Both the position numbers and the translations under genes were made by a program. The notes under the pieces were generated by a model. It saw only the letters and a list, made by a program, of their open reading frames with translations, was not told the DNA's origin and made no database searches. 64,000 nucleotides of DNA. It comes from Aspidiotus rigidus (Eukaryota; Arthropoda; Insecta; Hemiptera; Diaspididae). Of this stretch, positions 11,252-23,259 are shown one piece after another; the first letter of the stretch is position 1, and each line of letters opens with the position of its first letter. The DNA is taken from NCBI GenBank assembly GCA_035079385.1, contig JAVHKY010000058.1, forward strand, positions 744,001-808,000. Reading direction: 5' to 3'.

Positions 11252-12042
11252 ATTCGTTAATTATATTACGCGACACGATATCGGTATTCCAAAATTGAAA
11301 CGTGGGCGCTCGTCTCTTTTTGCCGACTATTTTCACGTATATATAGCGCGTAAGTTTTGCTTGTGACTGTTACCAGTTTCATTATGGTACAGTGTCGCAG
11401 AATTCCCAAGCATATTATTGAGTGATTTATTATAAGGTATCTTATCATTTCTATATTGTATCTGTCTTGGTAAATTGAACTCTAGACGAGACGACTAGTC
11501 ATTTTCAGAATTAGATATTTTGAAATCTTTGAATAATATCCATCATAAGAATTCGCCTTGGTTAATGTATTTCATCGTCGTCCTCATTTATCGTGTCGTC
11601 AAGAGTACTGAGATCAAACAATAGACACTTGGAGTACGAAAAAGAATCTATTTAGTCTGTCAAGGTGCTACCACTGAATGATGCAGTCCACCTATGTAAC
11701 GTACTGTGACTAATATCAGTAAGGGAATGAGAAACCAAAGCATTAGTCATTTCAAAGGATTTATGAGTAGATAATAAGGACGGAAGTACCCTTGAAGTCG
11801 AATGCTCCAAAATGACCATCCTACCAAATTCGACGACCGAGAGATCAAAGAGGAAAATCAGTGGAATCATGACGGAAGAGGAGACGGACTGTGGATCTTC
11901 TGGATGAAACAAGAAAACTGATTGGCGTCTTTTGTGGATTGAACGACAAGACCGGAACACTTTGACATAAATGCGGCCTACGATTTGATATCTATTGGGA
12001 TGAATGAGCTACTTTATCATTGCTTACTTTAGTCGATGGGCC
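11252..12042. other. No gene recognised
   Basis: Low-repeat sequence. A 102-codon frame on the minus strand (11652-11960) shows no domain and no ATG-centred context, so it is not called. Confidence 0.35.
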
Positions 12043-14431
12043 AAAAAGGCTCTAGCCGGGTAAGGGGGAACACAGCCTTGGTTGAAAAATGTTTCAAATA
12101 TCCGTCAAAATGTTGTCCCCAATGAGAAAACTCGAAACCTAAAAAATTGAACCCATCCGCTCATCCACATGGGCTGCAGAGTCATTTTTAGGCCTAAAAT
12201 CCAAATGGCTGTATCTCAGCCAATAAGATCGCACAGCGATGAAACTTGAGGATATTTTAGTATATGTGAACGTTTATCCATGGTATTTTTTTAAAAAAAA
12301 ACCATTAATATTTTCTCTAGTTTCTAGCAATAACAAAACTTCAAACTCAAATGTTAAAAAAAATGGGGAGGGGGAGGCACCTGGGGAAAATCATTCATTT
12401 GAAGCGCCATACCCTCTACTACAACATACATTAGTACCATAATCCTCGGTGAGGCGAAACATTCCCAAAAAAATCAATATTTTTAATGAATTTCTGTGAT
12501 TCTTCCATTAATAGCGGGGTGAACTACGACTTCTACCGCGATAGACTGCTTGAAATCAATAGTCAATGTTCGAGCTGAAAAATACGCACTCCTCCGTGGT
12601 CTGAAATGGGATTATAAATAGACCAAAAATATATTTTCAGTATTTAGTTTATCGATTTGGTCAATTCTTATGTAAACACATCCACGGATTAGGTGGAGTG
12701 CGTTAGATTGAGAAAAATGGTTGAAAGATTCTCCAGTCGCTGGAACAGTCTGAAAACAGTAGAGAAGTGAGAAAATCCACTTTTTCACCCTGGAAGACCG
12801 TGAGTTTTGGTATTTCATTCATCAATTAGGTCAATTATAATATAATTTTTCACTATTTTCAGACTGTACCAGCGACTGGAGAATTTGTTGACAATTTTTT
12901 TCGAAGTAGATACGTGTTTACATAATAATTGACCTTGTTGATAAATAGAATGTAAAAAATCACGGTTCTCCAGGTTGAAAAAGTAGATATTTTCAATTTT
13001 TCTTTCATACTATACCAGCAACTGGAGAATTTATAGACTATGACCTAATTGATAAACAAAATAACCAAAAATCATGGCTCTTTATGTTGAAAAAGTGGAT
13101 TTTCTCGATTTGGTACTATTTCTATACCGTTTCAGCGACTGGAGAATTTATTGATTATTTTTTTCCAACTCGGCGGCTGTGTTTACATGAGAATTGCCCT
13201 AATTGAATAACAAAATAAATTATAAAAAATTGCAGTTCTGTAAGTTGAAAAAGTGTATTCTCTGGATTTCTTACGATTTCAAAACCGTTCCAGCTACTGG
13301 AGAATTCATTGATCATTTTTTTCCAACTTAGCGGATGTATTTACATAGGATTTGAACTAATTGATGAATACAATACCAAAACTCACGGTTCCCCATGTTG
13401 AAAAGTGGATTTTCTCTATTTTTCATCATTTCCAGACCATTCCAGCGACTGGAGAATTTTTTGATTATTTTTTTCGAACTCGACGGACGTGTTTACATTA
13501 TTATCGACCTAATTCATGAACGAAATATCAAAACTCACAGTCCTCCAGGGTGAAAAAGTGGATTTTCACGATTATTTATTTCCAGAACGTTCCAGCAAAA
13601 CTGGAGAATTTTGTGACCCTTTTTTTCGAACTCGGTGGACGTTTTTACATTACAATCGACCTAATGAAATACCAAAACTCACGGTCCTCCAGGCTGAAAA
13701 AGTGGATTTTCTTACTTCTCTACTGTTTTCAGACTGTTCCAGCGACTGAAGAATTTTTCAACTATTTTTTTCAATCTAACGCACTCCACCTAATCCGTGG
13801 ATGTGTTTACATAAGAATTGACCAAATCGATAAACTAAATACTGAAAATATATTTTTGGTCTATCTATAATCCCATTTCAGACCACGGAGGAGTGCGTAT
13901 TTTTCAGCTCGAATATTGACTATTGATTTCTCGCGGTCTATTGCGGTAGCAGTCATCGTTCACCCCGCTATTCATGGAAAAATCACAGAAATTCATTAAA
14001 TATTGATTTTTTTGGGAATCCATCTCACCGAGGACTATGATACTCATGTATGTTGTACTAGAGAGTATGGCGCTTCAAATGAATGATTTTGCCCAGGTGC
14101 CCCCCCCCCCCGATTTTTTTTAACATTTGAGTTTGAAGTTTTGTTATTGCTAGAAACTAGAGAAAATATTAATGATTTTTCTTGAAAAAAATACCATGGG
14201 TGAACGTTCACATAATTATACTAAAATGTACCCAAGTTACATTGCTGTGCGATCATTATTGTCCGAGATACAGGCATTTGGATTTTAGACCCAAAAATTA
14301 CTCTGCAGCCCATGTGGGTGAGCGGATGGGTCAAATTTTTTGGGTTTCGAGTTTTCTCATTGTAGACAACATTTTGACGGACATTCGAAACATTTTTGGA
14401 CCAAGGCCATTCCCCTTCCCCCTTACCCGGG
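12043..14431. mobile_element. Large foldback element with internal ~145 bp tandem array
   Basis: Long inverted arms: the left (about 12043-12840) and right (about 13650-14431) share, in reverse order, CTCTAGCCGGGTAAGGGGG, TTGTCCCCAATGAGAAAAC, GGCACCTGGG, AATACGCACTCCTCCGTGG, ACATCCACGGATTAGGTGG and TTCTCCAGTCGCTGG. Between them lie direct units of about 117-162 bases, each with TGAAAAAGTGGATTTTCTC, CCAGCGACTGGAGAATTTTT and GTGTTTACAT(A/G)AGAAT; the phrase CTGGAGAATT recurs near 12879, 13021, 13138, 13288, 13450 and 13598. No transposase is visible. A homologous, rearranged copy lies at 42665-45500. Confidence 0.85.
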
Positions 14432-14589
14432 CATTGAAGCTATGCAGGTTCATGAGGACGGGAGTTATAAAAACTTTGATGAAAGAGCGAAGGGGAGGTA
14501 CCTCAACTGAGAAATCGCTGATATATTCGAGGAAACGATTATTGAGTCAGAGAGCCCAATGGTCTTCACCTAGTGTCGAACAATAATCG

Positions 14590-15600
14590 ACGTCATATCA
14601 ACCGAGAATTTCTTTCTCAATCTTGGTCGACTATTGTTCAAATCGACATCGCGTGGATATCAGGGCGATATGAGGTTCACGAATGCGGACACCCTTTGAT
14701 TTTATTTACCACACCACTTCGGGGGTAGATCTCAAATCGACTTCTCCAAATTTTTCCTTCAACCTGAAATGGGTTGCTTTGTTGAGTGGAATCCAAGTTT
14801 GTTGGCAATGTACGCTGATTAACTTTAAATTAACCTCAAATCGACGTCGTCCTGGAGTTTATTTCGTGTGGACTTATTCATGTTTTTCTATCGACTTTGT
14901 TTTTTAGTTTTCTGGAAATTCATGCTGGTCGAATTTGAATTGACGTCGACCTGGAATCGACTTCCCTGTTGAGTCGATTAACAGTCGATTTGTTGTTCTC
15001 TGGCAGTTTACGCAAATCGACTTCAAAATTGACCTCGACTCGATGTCAATCTGAAGTTGACTTCAAGTTAACTTTTCCAACTTCACAAACACGAGAGTCA
15101 ATACTTCTCCATCGACCTGAAATTTCAAACCTATTCATTTTACTCCGCTAATGTACGCTTGTCGACTTCGAATTTACTTCAAATCGACATTGATATTTCC
15201 GATGAAGAAAAAAAGTTTGAAATCAATATCTTCTGATTGATTTCAATCTTTCTTTTTTCATTAAGTAGATTCCTCGTTCTCCAATAATGTTCACTGATCA
15301 ACTTTAAATCAACCTTAAACCTGCACCAATCTGGAGTTGAGTTGCAGTCAACTTTTTCGAATTTCCCCGTCTACCTGAAATTGATTGTTCTGAAGTTTTA
15401 GAGTCAAGCCAATTCGTTGTTCTCTGGTACTTTACGCTGGTCGATTTCAAATTGACCTCAAGTCGACGTCGATTCTTCCAAATTTTTTTATCAACCTGAA
15501 ATCAACTGCTCTGTTGCGTGAACGAACAATCGATTTTTAGTTTTCTGGGACTGCCTGTTGGACGACTTCGAATAGAGTTAGAATCAACTTCGATCAGGGT
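14590..15600. repeat. TCGA-rich satellite, about seven units
   Basis: Tandem degenerate units with anchor TGTACGCTGATTAAC, TTTACGCTGGTCGAT and similar at about 14809, 14922, 15007, 15151, 15289, 15430 and 15557, spacing mostly 127-144 bases. A full unit reads roughly CTGGTCGACTTCAAATTGAC, CTCAAATCGACGTCGACC, TGGAGTTGACTTCAAGTC, ACTTTTCCAAATTTT, TCGACCTGAAATCGACTG, CTCTGTTGCGT, CAGTCGATTTTTAGTTCTCT. The repeated TCGA and TTCAAGTCGACTTGAA-like palindromes make it partly self-complementary. Confidence 0.85.
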
Positions 15601-17708
15601 GCCTGTGTGTGTGGTGACATTTGCTACTCGCAAACAGAATGCGCGTAATTATAATTAGAAGGGCTGTGGAGAAACTTGATAATTTCTTACCTATGCAATA
15701 ATTGTCGAATTGACTTTTTCACCTTCCTAATGAGCTTCGTGACCTTGGAGATATAAATATATGAAAAGGATTTAGAGCAACTTTTATTATTTGAGTTAAT
15801 ACAGAACAGGTCAATGGTTTTAATTACTTTGTGACGTTTTTCTGATTTAAATTTCGCTTCGTATTTTGATTTCCAATTATTATATGTTCCTTTTTTCTTT
15901 TTCCGAATCACCACTAGTTATCAGTTGTTTCTTTCAAGCTAACACATTTTATTCCAACCGAACCATGATTTAATTTGCTTTTTTCTATTTTCTTTTTGTG
16001 CTGCCACCAGTGATCCGTGAATGCACGACCATTTATGGAACTGAAAATGATGCAATGTGCTCACCACAGACTCTTTATCTGACGCACTTTCAATTATTGT
16101 AAGAGTGAAATATACCGAATAAGTTTTCCCAATTGTCTATACCTTACATCAAGTTCTAACCTCAGCATACAGGAAAGAGTATAAACTTATCCAATGATGG
16201 TTTGAATTTGACGAACTCTGCTTTTGCATTTTTGATAGAATTATAGATCCACTACCATTTGTCAAAGTGGACATGATACAATATTGACTTCCAATTATTG
16301 TAATGGTGGAGTCTCTCTCAAGAGTTCTTACTGCAGCATACAGAGATTGATATGAACTTTCAACACTTTCAATGATGCTTTGAATTAAATGAGTTTTGCT
16401 CTTTGTTTAAAAGATTATTTTGATCTGTGCACCTCTCCGCATTCTTTTCTTTTATCGTGGGAAAATAGGTGCTAGCTACTTTATAGGACGAGAGGTTTTC
16501 AGCAATTTCTGGTTTTAGTTTTGAAGCTATTTGTCCAGTTTTCTGAGATTATTATGAAGTGAAGTCCGTCAACATCAAAAGCTCTCTACTTCCCAATTAC
16601 ATTTTCTGTCTTCAAGATAAGTGATTGGAATGAAGTTTAAAAATTAATTAAATATATCTCATAATAGGAACGCCTCAAATAGGTCTGACGATTAATTAGT
16701 CAATCCATGAATATTTTTATAGGTAGCTCAAATTACCATTTCTGCTAGCTGATGAAGGTTGCAGGGGGAAAAAGGTGGCATGTCCAAAAGAAACGACCTT
16801 ATCAGACGAAAAAACGTTTTCTTCTGCATGATCCTAAAAGTTTCTTGTGGACATTCTCCCTTTTCCCCCTCTACTTTTCTATACCTATATCCTTTTTCGC
16901 TCTCCAAGTCCCCATAATGACGTAACTTTGTGATAACGCTACGCTCCCTCACAGTTCAGCTACCTCCTTGACTAAAATGTTTTCAAGTTTTTTAAAGGAT
17001 TTCAGCCAGATTACCTTCCAAGTCCTAGCATGATCTCAAAGTCAGTCACTTTGATCACTGTCGGTAGGACACAAATGACCCTTCTTGCAAAAATTTTTCA
17101 AATTTCTACTTGGAGAGGCAGATGGCTAATTTTGAATCATCCGTTAATGAAAGGTCAATTTTAGTATTTTTCTCCAGTAAATGTTCGATTTTCCTCCCTC
17201 CCATTTTTTGAACTATTGTCAAAACCCACTGGAGAAGTGTGCGTGATCAGATAAATCCGTGGTTCGCAGAAAAATGAAGAGCGAGGATTGAGGTGAGGTT
17301 TCCCGAAGATAATGATTATAAAGTAGATTTTGACAAATAGTGCAGAGGAAGAGGTAGCCCTATTAAGAAATTCTTCTGAACTTACTCCCAAACTTACAGA
17401 AATTATAGACGAGGTGACTAGTATTCAAATGTAGATTAGACTGTAAACGCTGGCAAAGTCTTCCGTTTGTCAACGAGGCGAAAGCGACCGGTGATCATTA
17501 TTAAACGGATAATAACAATTAGTTCTAGTTGATCTTACAGAATCCGTACAGATCAACGAAATTGAAATCTGTCTCGAAAGTCCTGGATATACGTTAATTA
17601 TGGGAGACGAATTTCATTACTATTCGTGGATATCGGTAATCAGAAAAACTATATTTAAGTTCAAAACTTCAAAACTTTCTCGTCGATTAAATTCATAATA
17701 TTATACGG
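15601..17708. other. No gene recognised
   Basis: AT-rich, apparently single-copy sequence. Frames at 15687-15914, 16728-16952 and 17161-17391 (all -) lack motifs and credible starts. Confidence 0.35.
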
Positions 17709-18035
17709 TTGTCAAACGATGTTGCGGTGACCTTTTTGCGTATGTCGTTTCAAAAGTTTATTTCCAACATTCATCATCGCGACATGTATCAAGCGTACTC
17801 CCTTGTGGATGCAGCATATAGAAGAACTATAATGAAGATTTCGCGCTACTGTACTTACATTAATTTTGTATGCGCACCCTTTTCGTCGTACTACAGATTC
17901 GTCACGAGAAGGAGCACAAGGCAAGGCGACGGAAAAGAAAGCAAAGTAAAATATTTAAATGGAAAGCTCTTCGCGACTGTCCAATCAACGTGCATACAAT
18001 TAATTTATTCCACGCGATATAGAGCAGATAGATGA
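17709..18035 (+). CDS. Unidentified 108-codon ORF (weak)
   Basis: Open frame in a CpG-bearing single-copy region. It begins with TTG in the maximal frame; internal ATGs at 17742 (MSFQKF) and 17784 (MYQAYS) are possible starts. Composition is mixed, with aromatic-rich and basic stretches such as FSSYYRFVTRRSTRQGD. The opposite strand is also open over part of it. No splice or domain evidence, so it may be chance. Confidence 0.15.
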   Translation: MSNDVAVTFLRMSFQKFISNIHHRDMYQAYSLVDAAYRRTIMKISRYCTYINFVCAPFSSYYRFVTRRSTRQGDGKESKVKYLNGKLFATVQSTCIQLIYSTRYRADR

Positions 18036-19234
18036 AAATGAAATAACGAAAGTGGTACTGCTAATGAGGCATTAGGGGTTGAAACCGTCATCCAATTATC
18101 GTTCGCCAGCGTAATGAAGGAAAATTTTTCACTTCGTTAGTTATTATAGCGGAAAACGTTTTATATGGTAGCGTTTTAAAATCTGCGCGGTTCAACATTA
18201 TATAATATCTAGGGTAAAAAGAAAACTTCGCTCGACTATAGGCTTTGGTCTTCATTCGGTGTATCAGCTGATGCGGCCGTTACCCAAGACGTATATATTA
18301 AAAAATTAATAATTGGAAAAAAATGTATACCTCTCGCCCATCTCTTTGCAAAAAAGCCTGAACTATTTTCGAATCAGCCGAATTTTACTGCGAAGAGTTT
18401 TTTCAACTCGATATTTGCCCAACTTATTACACTTTTATGACCTGTTCGCGTTCGTGTGAAAAGATATTAGGAAAATTTTTCCACTTTTGATGAGAGAGAG
18501 TGAAAAAAAAAGAGTTCGCCGATGCGGAATAACAAACGTTGTTCGCGCAGACAAATGTGATTTTCTGTTTCTGTATATCATTATATATGTGACCCGGATT
18601 ATAAAAATTAGTCTAATAATGTACAGCTTTACGTACAAACGTATTTTCCCTACGGTTTTAAAACGAGCTTTTGAGTGTTGCAGGTTCATAACGAGGGAGT
18701 CGCGACATTGAATCGTCCTACGATGTGACGTTTATTTTTTGGATGACTTTCGCATTACTAACGTCAATAATCATTCTCCCTAATCAAAATTGCTACAGCT
18801 CGCCGAAAAAATGCTGTCACCCCTCCTAGGAAATTGTGACCAGGATATCAAAGTAGAAGCTTATTAGACGTTGGGGAGAACAATCGTGAGTTGCTCGGGG
18901 TCCTATCGCGCCAAGGAATTGGATATCGTCTCATGTGTTCGGCTGATACGGCTTATCGAGGCTGGTAGGCCAAGAATTTGCTCCTTCACTTGATTGCATT
19001 ATTTGGTGCCTGCTAAATAGGAATCAAATCACTGGAACTTACTCACTTTATCGTGGTCGTACTTTTTTTATTACATCAACTGTCATAATATACTCGAGAC
19101 AGGTGAAGAGAGAATTGACACGAGTGACTGTGCCATACACTCACGACTAGTCAGGATATTGAAAGAACTAGTTTAAGTTGATGTTTGCAACGGCTTTCCT
19201 TTTAGTCGCTGCATGGCGAGGTTTTCGATTAGAG
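18036..19234. other. No gene recognised
   Basis: Single-copy-looking sequence. Overlapping short frames at 18435-18711 on both strands cancel each other as evidence. Confidence 0.35.
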
Positions 19235-19525
19235 TTAGCGCTTCCGTTTTGGTATGAGTGTTTTGTTGATTTTCGTACCTGTCGGTGATTCCAGATGCAA
19301 TGTGGTAAAATGTTTCGAGGGCCAGCTCTTGAAGCAGTTGGTGTACCTTAGCCCCCGTGATTTGGATGTTGCTATTTGCTGCTCATCCCCTAAAGGGATA
19401 CCATACAACCAAATTGGCCGTAGCACAATGAAGTGAAGCAACCTTTTGATTGTGAGCGAGAAAGACTCTTGGCGCGGGGAGATCTCCCTCCGCCACACAG
19501 TCATAGTATCAACAACTTGCCTCAA
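19235..19525 (-). pseudogene. Jockey-like non-LTR retrotransposon fragment, RT C-terminus
   Basis: The minus-strand frame contains LLHFIVLRPIWLYGIPLGD followed, after a diverged stretch, by a helical tail. The block matches the post-catalytic part of Jockey-clade ORF2 (family pattern K-x-V/I-L-R-P-I/V-W-T-Y-G-I-x-L-W-G). What follows is diverged and lacks the expected APWYVSN motif. It is a truncated relic, with no reverse-transcriptase core in the same piece. Confidence 0.65.
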
Positions 19526-19734
19526 TCCAAGTCATCGCGCTCTTATACTGGGGCTGCCACGAGTCACTAAGTAGGACAGGGTGCCACTGCTACTGTATAA
19601 CGCTACTTGAGAAACTATTTGAAAGGCTCAGTTTAGTAAAGTAGTTGAACTTATGGATCCCTTGTTAATGTCGACTAATGGCTATGGTGCGCCCTATCCA
19701 ATCTTCTTCTACACGTCAAATGATAAAAATACAC

Positions 19735-19920
19735 AAAAAATACACACATGGAACGCTAACGGTCTCCTAGCACGCAAAACCAAGCTAGCACAATTCATGA
19801 ATGTTGGAAAAATTGACATATAGTGTTGATCTCCGAATCTCACCTCACCGCTGATATAAAAAACTATAAGCTATACACATGCAATCATCCAAATGACTTA
19901 CCACGCCAAGATCAAATAAT
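19735..19920 (+). pseudogene. Jockey-like ORF2 endonuclease N-terminus, frameshifted
   Basis: Plus-strand reading gives IHTWNANGLLARKTKLAQF, then a frame break at about 19820 (TAG in one frame, continuation in the next), then ISESHLTADIKNYKLY and CNHPND. This is the conserved start of the apurinic-like endonuclease domain of Jockey-clade elements: WNANGL, (D)I-x-L-I-S-E-(S/T)-H-L-T, Y-x-x-Y-x-x-x-H-P. It runs directly into satellite at about 19926. It is oriented opposite to the Jockey fragment at 19235-19525, so the two are separate insertions or rearranged. Confidence 0.75.
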
Positions 19921-19925
19921 TGTAA

Positions 19926-20560
19926 TCGACGCAACATAAAGCAGTCAATGTCAGGTCAATGAAAACTTGGATAAGTTGACTCAAGCTCAATTCCAGCGCA
20001 ATGCTAATTTTAGGCCAATTTCATGTCGAACAGCATACATTTCTAAAGTACTAAAAATCGACTGTTGATTCACGCAACATACAGCAGTCGATTTCAGGTT
20101 TACGAAATTTGGATAAGCCAACTCAAAATCATCTCCAGGTCACTGTCAATTTGAGGTCAATTGTAAGTCGACCAACATACACACCCTAAACATTACAAAT
20201 CGACTCTTGAGCAGTTGATTTTATATCAGGCCCATGAAAAATTTGGAGAGGTTGACTGGAAATCGTTTCTGGATCGACACTGATCTGAAGTTAATGCGAA
20301 GTCAACCTTAGATACAAATCGACCGTTGATCATCTCAACAGATGACCATTCGATTTCAGGTCGTCAAAAAATTTCGAGAAGTCGACATGAAATCGATGTG
20401 GCAAATGAGTCGAAATAGGGACGACATCGACCAGGTAGATGTACAATATTGATTTCAACAAGACGGGTATATCAACGCAATTTCGACCAAGATACAAATT
20501 TTCAGTCGACAATCGACATGGTCTCTTGAATCCCCATGAACCAAATTGACCATCATTATA
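19926..20560. repeat. TCGA-rich satellite, reverse orientation
   Basis: About four units. CAGCATACATTTCTAAAG near 20030 and CAACATACACACCCTAAA near 20174 are 144 bases apart. CACGCAACATACAGCAGTCG and AGGTCAATT(G/T)TAAGTCGACC recur. Orientation matches 3540-4115 and is opposite to 14590-15600. Confidence 0.8.
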
Positions 20561-21060
20561 CGGTCGATGTTGGTCGGTTTTTGGTCGTACTACTGAAAAA
20601 AGACCAAATATTATGGTACCTTTAGAAAATGGTTCATTCTTAGTAAGTTTTTGAGATAAATTGACCAAATGTTGCCTATTCATTTCAGTCGATTGTTGGT
20701 ATGATATTATTCCTACTAAATTTTGACCATAATTTTTGTTGATTTTTGACCATTATGCGGAATATACATTTCGGTACATTTTTGGTCGTTATACTGACAA
20801 TATACACTAGAATTTTTCCTCGTTTCTTAGTCTAAATTTGATATTGTATTTATTACTCAATTTTGACTAAGATTTCCGGGCAGATATTCTGGGAGATACT
20901 TGGTTTATTTCTAGTAGATTCTTCCTCAATATCCATCAATATTTTTACTCTCTTTTTTGGTCTGAAATGAGTATTATCGGGTGAGCAGTTCTATCTCTTA
21001 AGAGTAATTTTGACCACAATTTTCAGTCAGTTTCTGGGCAGATATTTGGAATGAATCAAC
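20561..21060. repeat. Degenerate TTTTGGTC-rich sequence
   Basis: Repeated GTCGGTTTTTGGTCGTACTA, TTTTTGGTCGTTATACTGA and TTTTTGGTCTGAAATGAG phrases recall the interior of the foldback element at 4116-4496, but no complete arms are seen. Probably a decayed relative. Confidence 0.4.
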
Positions 21061-22620
21061 TGTCATATTGCTTGCAAACTCGCAGATGAATAAAGAAATT
21101 TAAAATTGAATTTTGAATTCAAAAATTAATATTTTTAATAATGAAATTGTATAATAAATGAACATATTCCACTAATCATAAAAATATTAGATTTATACTT
21201 TATTTAATTTCAGGAATTTGATCAGGATTAATTAATAAATATGATTAATATTTTTAAATTTTGATTTTATAAATTTTTCTTTCATATTGATTTTATTTAA
21301 AAAGTTGATAATTCAATATTACTTTGAAAAAAAATAATAAAGATTTTTTTTGGCATAATTTATTTAATTGAAACCTCATTTTGTCCACAGACATTTAGTC
21401 CATGACGCTTTTCGTCCACGACACATTTTGTCCAGGGAAAATATGTCCAAAATTCCTTTTGGTCCAGATTTCGTCCAAAATATTTTTTTAAAGAAATGTA
21501 TGATTTCAAGATTTATTAATGTTACATTATTTTAAAAAACGCTACCCTCTTCTTCATCTGAGACCACACTCGGTTCTGAACGTTGCACATTCCGTGATTT
21601 TAAACAATACGAAATGGCTCTAAGGTATAAAAAAACCTCACCCTCATCTTTATATTTTTCATAATTTTGTACGAGAACCTTAATGCGCTCCTGATTACTC
21701 GTAGGTATACTTTTTTGGAACGGGGTGCTTTATTTTCGAGTGACCATTTTGAAGCTGCAAAATGAGTGTTTCATTCATTTTCTGATCTTTCTTAATGCGC
21801 CCCAGGAATTTCCAAACGGTCTCTTTCATCTTTCCATTCACTTTTTGTAGATATCTTGTAGAAGCAATTTCGTCCATCAAAATGCTGAAGACGAGCTTAC
21901 GTACGTACAATTCCTTTGGACGAAATTTCTTATGGACAAAGAAAGATAAGTGTCATTGGACGACTTTTTTTGGACGAAAGTTCGTCTGGACAAAATGTCT
22001 TTGGACAAAAAGTCGTGGAATCAATAAAATCAAGTTTTAATAATTTATATAAAAACTAAAAAAATTTAAACAACTAAAATAATAATGTTTTATATCTAAT
22101 TTATTTCATTCATTATATTTGATCTTTTAAATAAAAATATTAATTATATTTAAAACTTCTAATAATATTAAGTTATTGAACCAGAATGTTATTTTTTTAA
22201 TTCAATGTTACAATCAATTGATAGAAGATTATTAGGTTTAAATTTAATAACAAATAATCATTAAAAAATAATTCTAAAATGATTAATTTAATTATTAAAT
22301 TGATATTTAAAAAAATTACTATATATTAAATTAATAAAAATCAATTTTATTAATAATAAATTAATAAAGAATAATATTTATAATAATTATATTATAATAA
22401 TTAAATTGAAAATTAAAATTAGATAATAATGTAGAAATTTTATAAATTAAATTTAAATAAATAAATATATTTAGATTCATTTTAAGAAATTTTTGTATTT
22501 AATTGTTTCAATTTTAATTGTTATAAATCTGTGATAAAGTGCACAAATTCTGAACATTGTCCTTGTTTAATAGAAGGTTTAATAATTAATAATAATTTTA
22601 AACCAAAATCACACTCGTCC
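21061..22620. other. Very AT-rich block
   Basis: Outside the insertion at 21370-22022 the sequence is almost only A and T (dense AATAAT and TTAAAT). There is no coding potential. The change of composition is sharp at both ends. Confidence 0.7.
21370..22022. mobile_element. GTCCA-rich foldback element, ~650 bp
   Basis: The left ~110 bases carry TTTTGTCCACAGACATTT, TTTCGTCCACGACACATTTT, ATATGTCCAAAATTCC and ATTTCGTCCAAA. The right ~110 bases (about 21915-22022) carry the complements TTTGGACGAAATTTCTTATGG, TGGACGACTTTT and TGGACAAAATGTCTTTGGAC. The middle (21540-21900) is unrelated and has only short frames on both strands. It is inserted in the AT-rich block. Confidence 0.7.
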
Positions 22621-22679
22621 TACTAACAAAATTACTATCTTCATTCTTCTCTTCTGTCACATGAGAGAGGCTCGGATGG

Positions 22680-23240
22680 AGACTGGTTTTTCCCATCGAA
22701 AGTGGATCACTTAACTAGAGACCGTTTTATGGCGTCTGTATTGCTCAAAAATTTATCAATCTGTTTTGTCAAAAGTGGTCTATTTGTAGTGGTCTGTTAA
22801 TATCGCTCGAATAATATAGACTACAACAGACTACCTATTTTATATCGTCTACATTGCCCAGAAATTGACCGATCTTTCTCGTCAGAAGTACCAGTTATGG
22901 TGGTCTGTCGACACTGATGAATATTGTTGTCGAGATACCCCAGAAATCGACTAGCTGTTTTTTTGGTCAGTAATGGTCAAAATATAGTCAATTGATCAAT
23001 GATTGAGGATGGACCATTTTAAGGTACCTACATCACCTACAAATCGACTAATTTTTTCAGTCAAAATTTCGTCCAAGTTGGTCTAGATGTGGTCTAAATA
23101 TGATACGGAATAGTGGAAGTAAATGGACTGAAAAAGTCGGTCTCGTATTGGTCACCCATCAGAGTGATCGCTCAGTCTATTTGTCGTCGATATTATTACT
23201 CAAAATCGACTTAGATATTTAGTCGATCTGGTTTATCGGG
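22680..23240. repeat. Degenerate ~100-130 bp repeat
   Basis: Loose units with (T/C)GTCT(G/A)(T/C)ATTGC(T/C)CA, AAATTGACCGATCTTT, TTTTGTCAAAAGTGGTCTA and GTGGTCTGTTAATA. About four are recognisable. No coding evidence. Confidence 0.5.
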
Positions 23241-23259
23241 ATGATGGCCAGAATTAAAA

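Noticed and set aside
11652..11960. 102-codon minus-strand frame
   Set aside because: No motif, no splice signals and no similarity I recognise; likely chance.
13516..13870. Two overlapping plus-strand frames in the foldback element
   Set aside because: They follow the repeat unit and have no start or domain; the inverted arm gives mirror frames on the minus strand.
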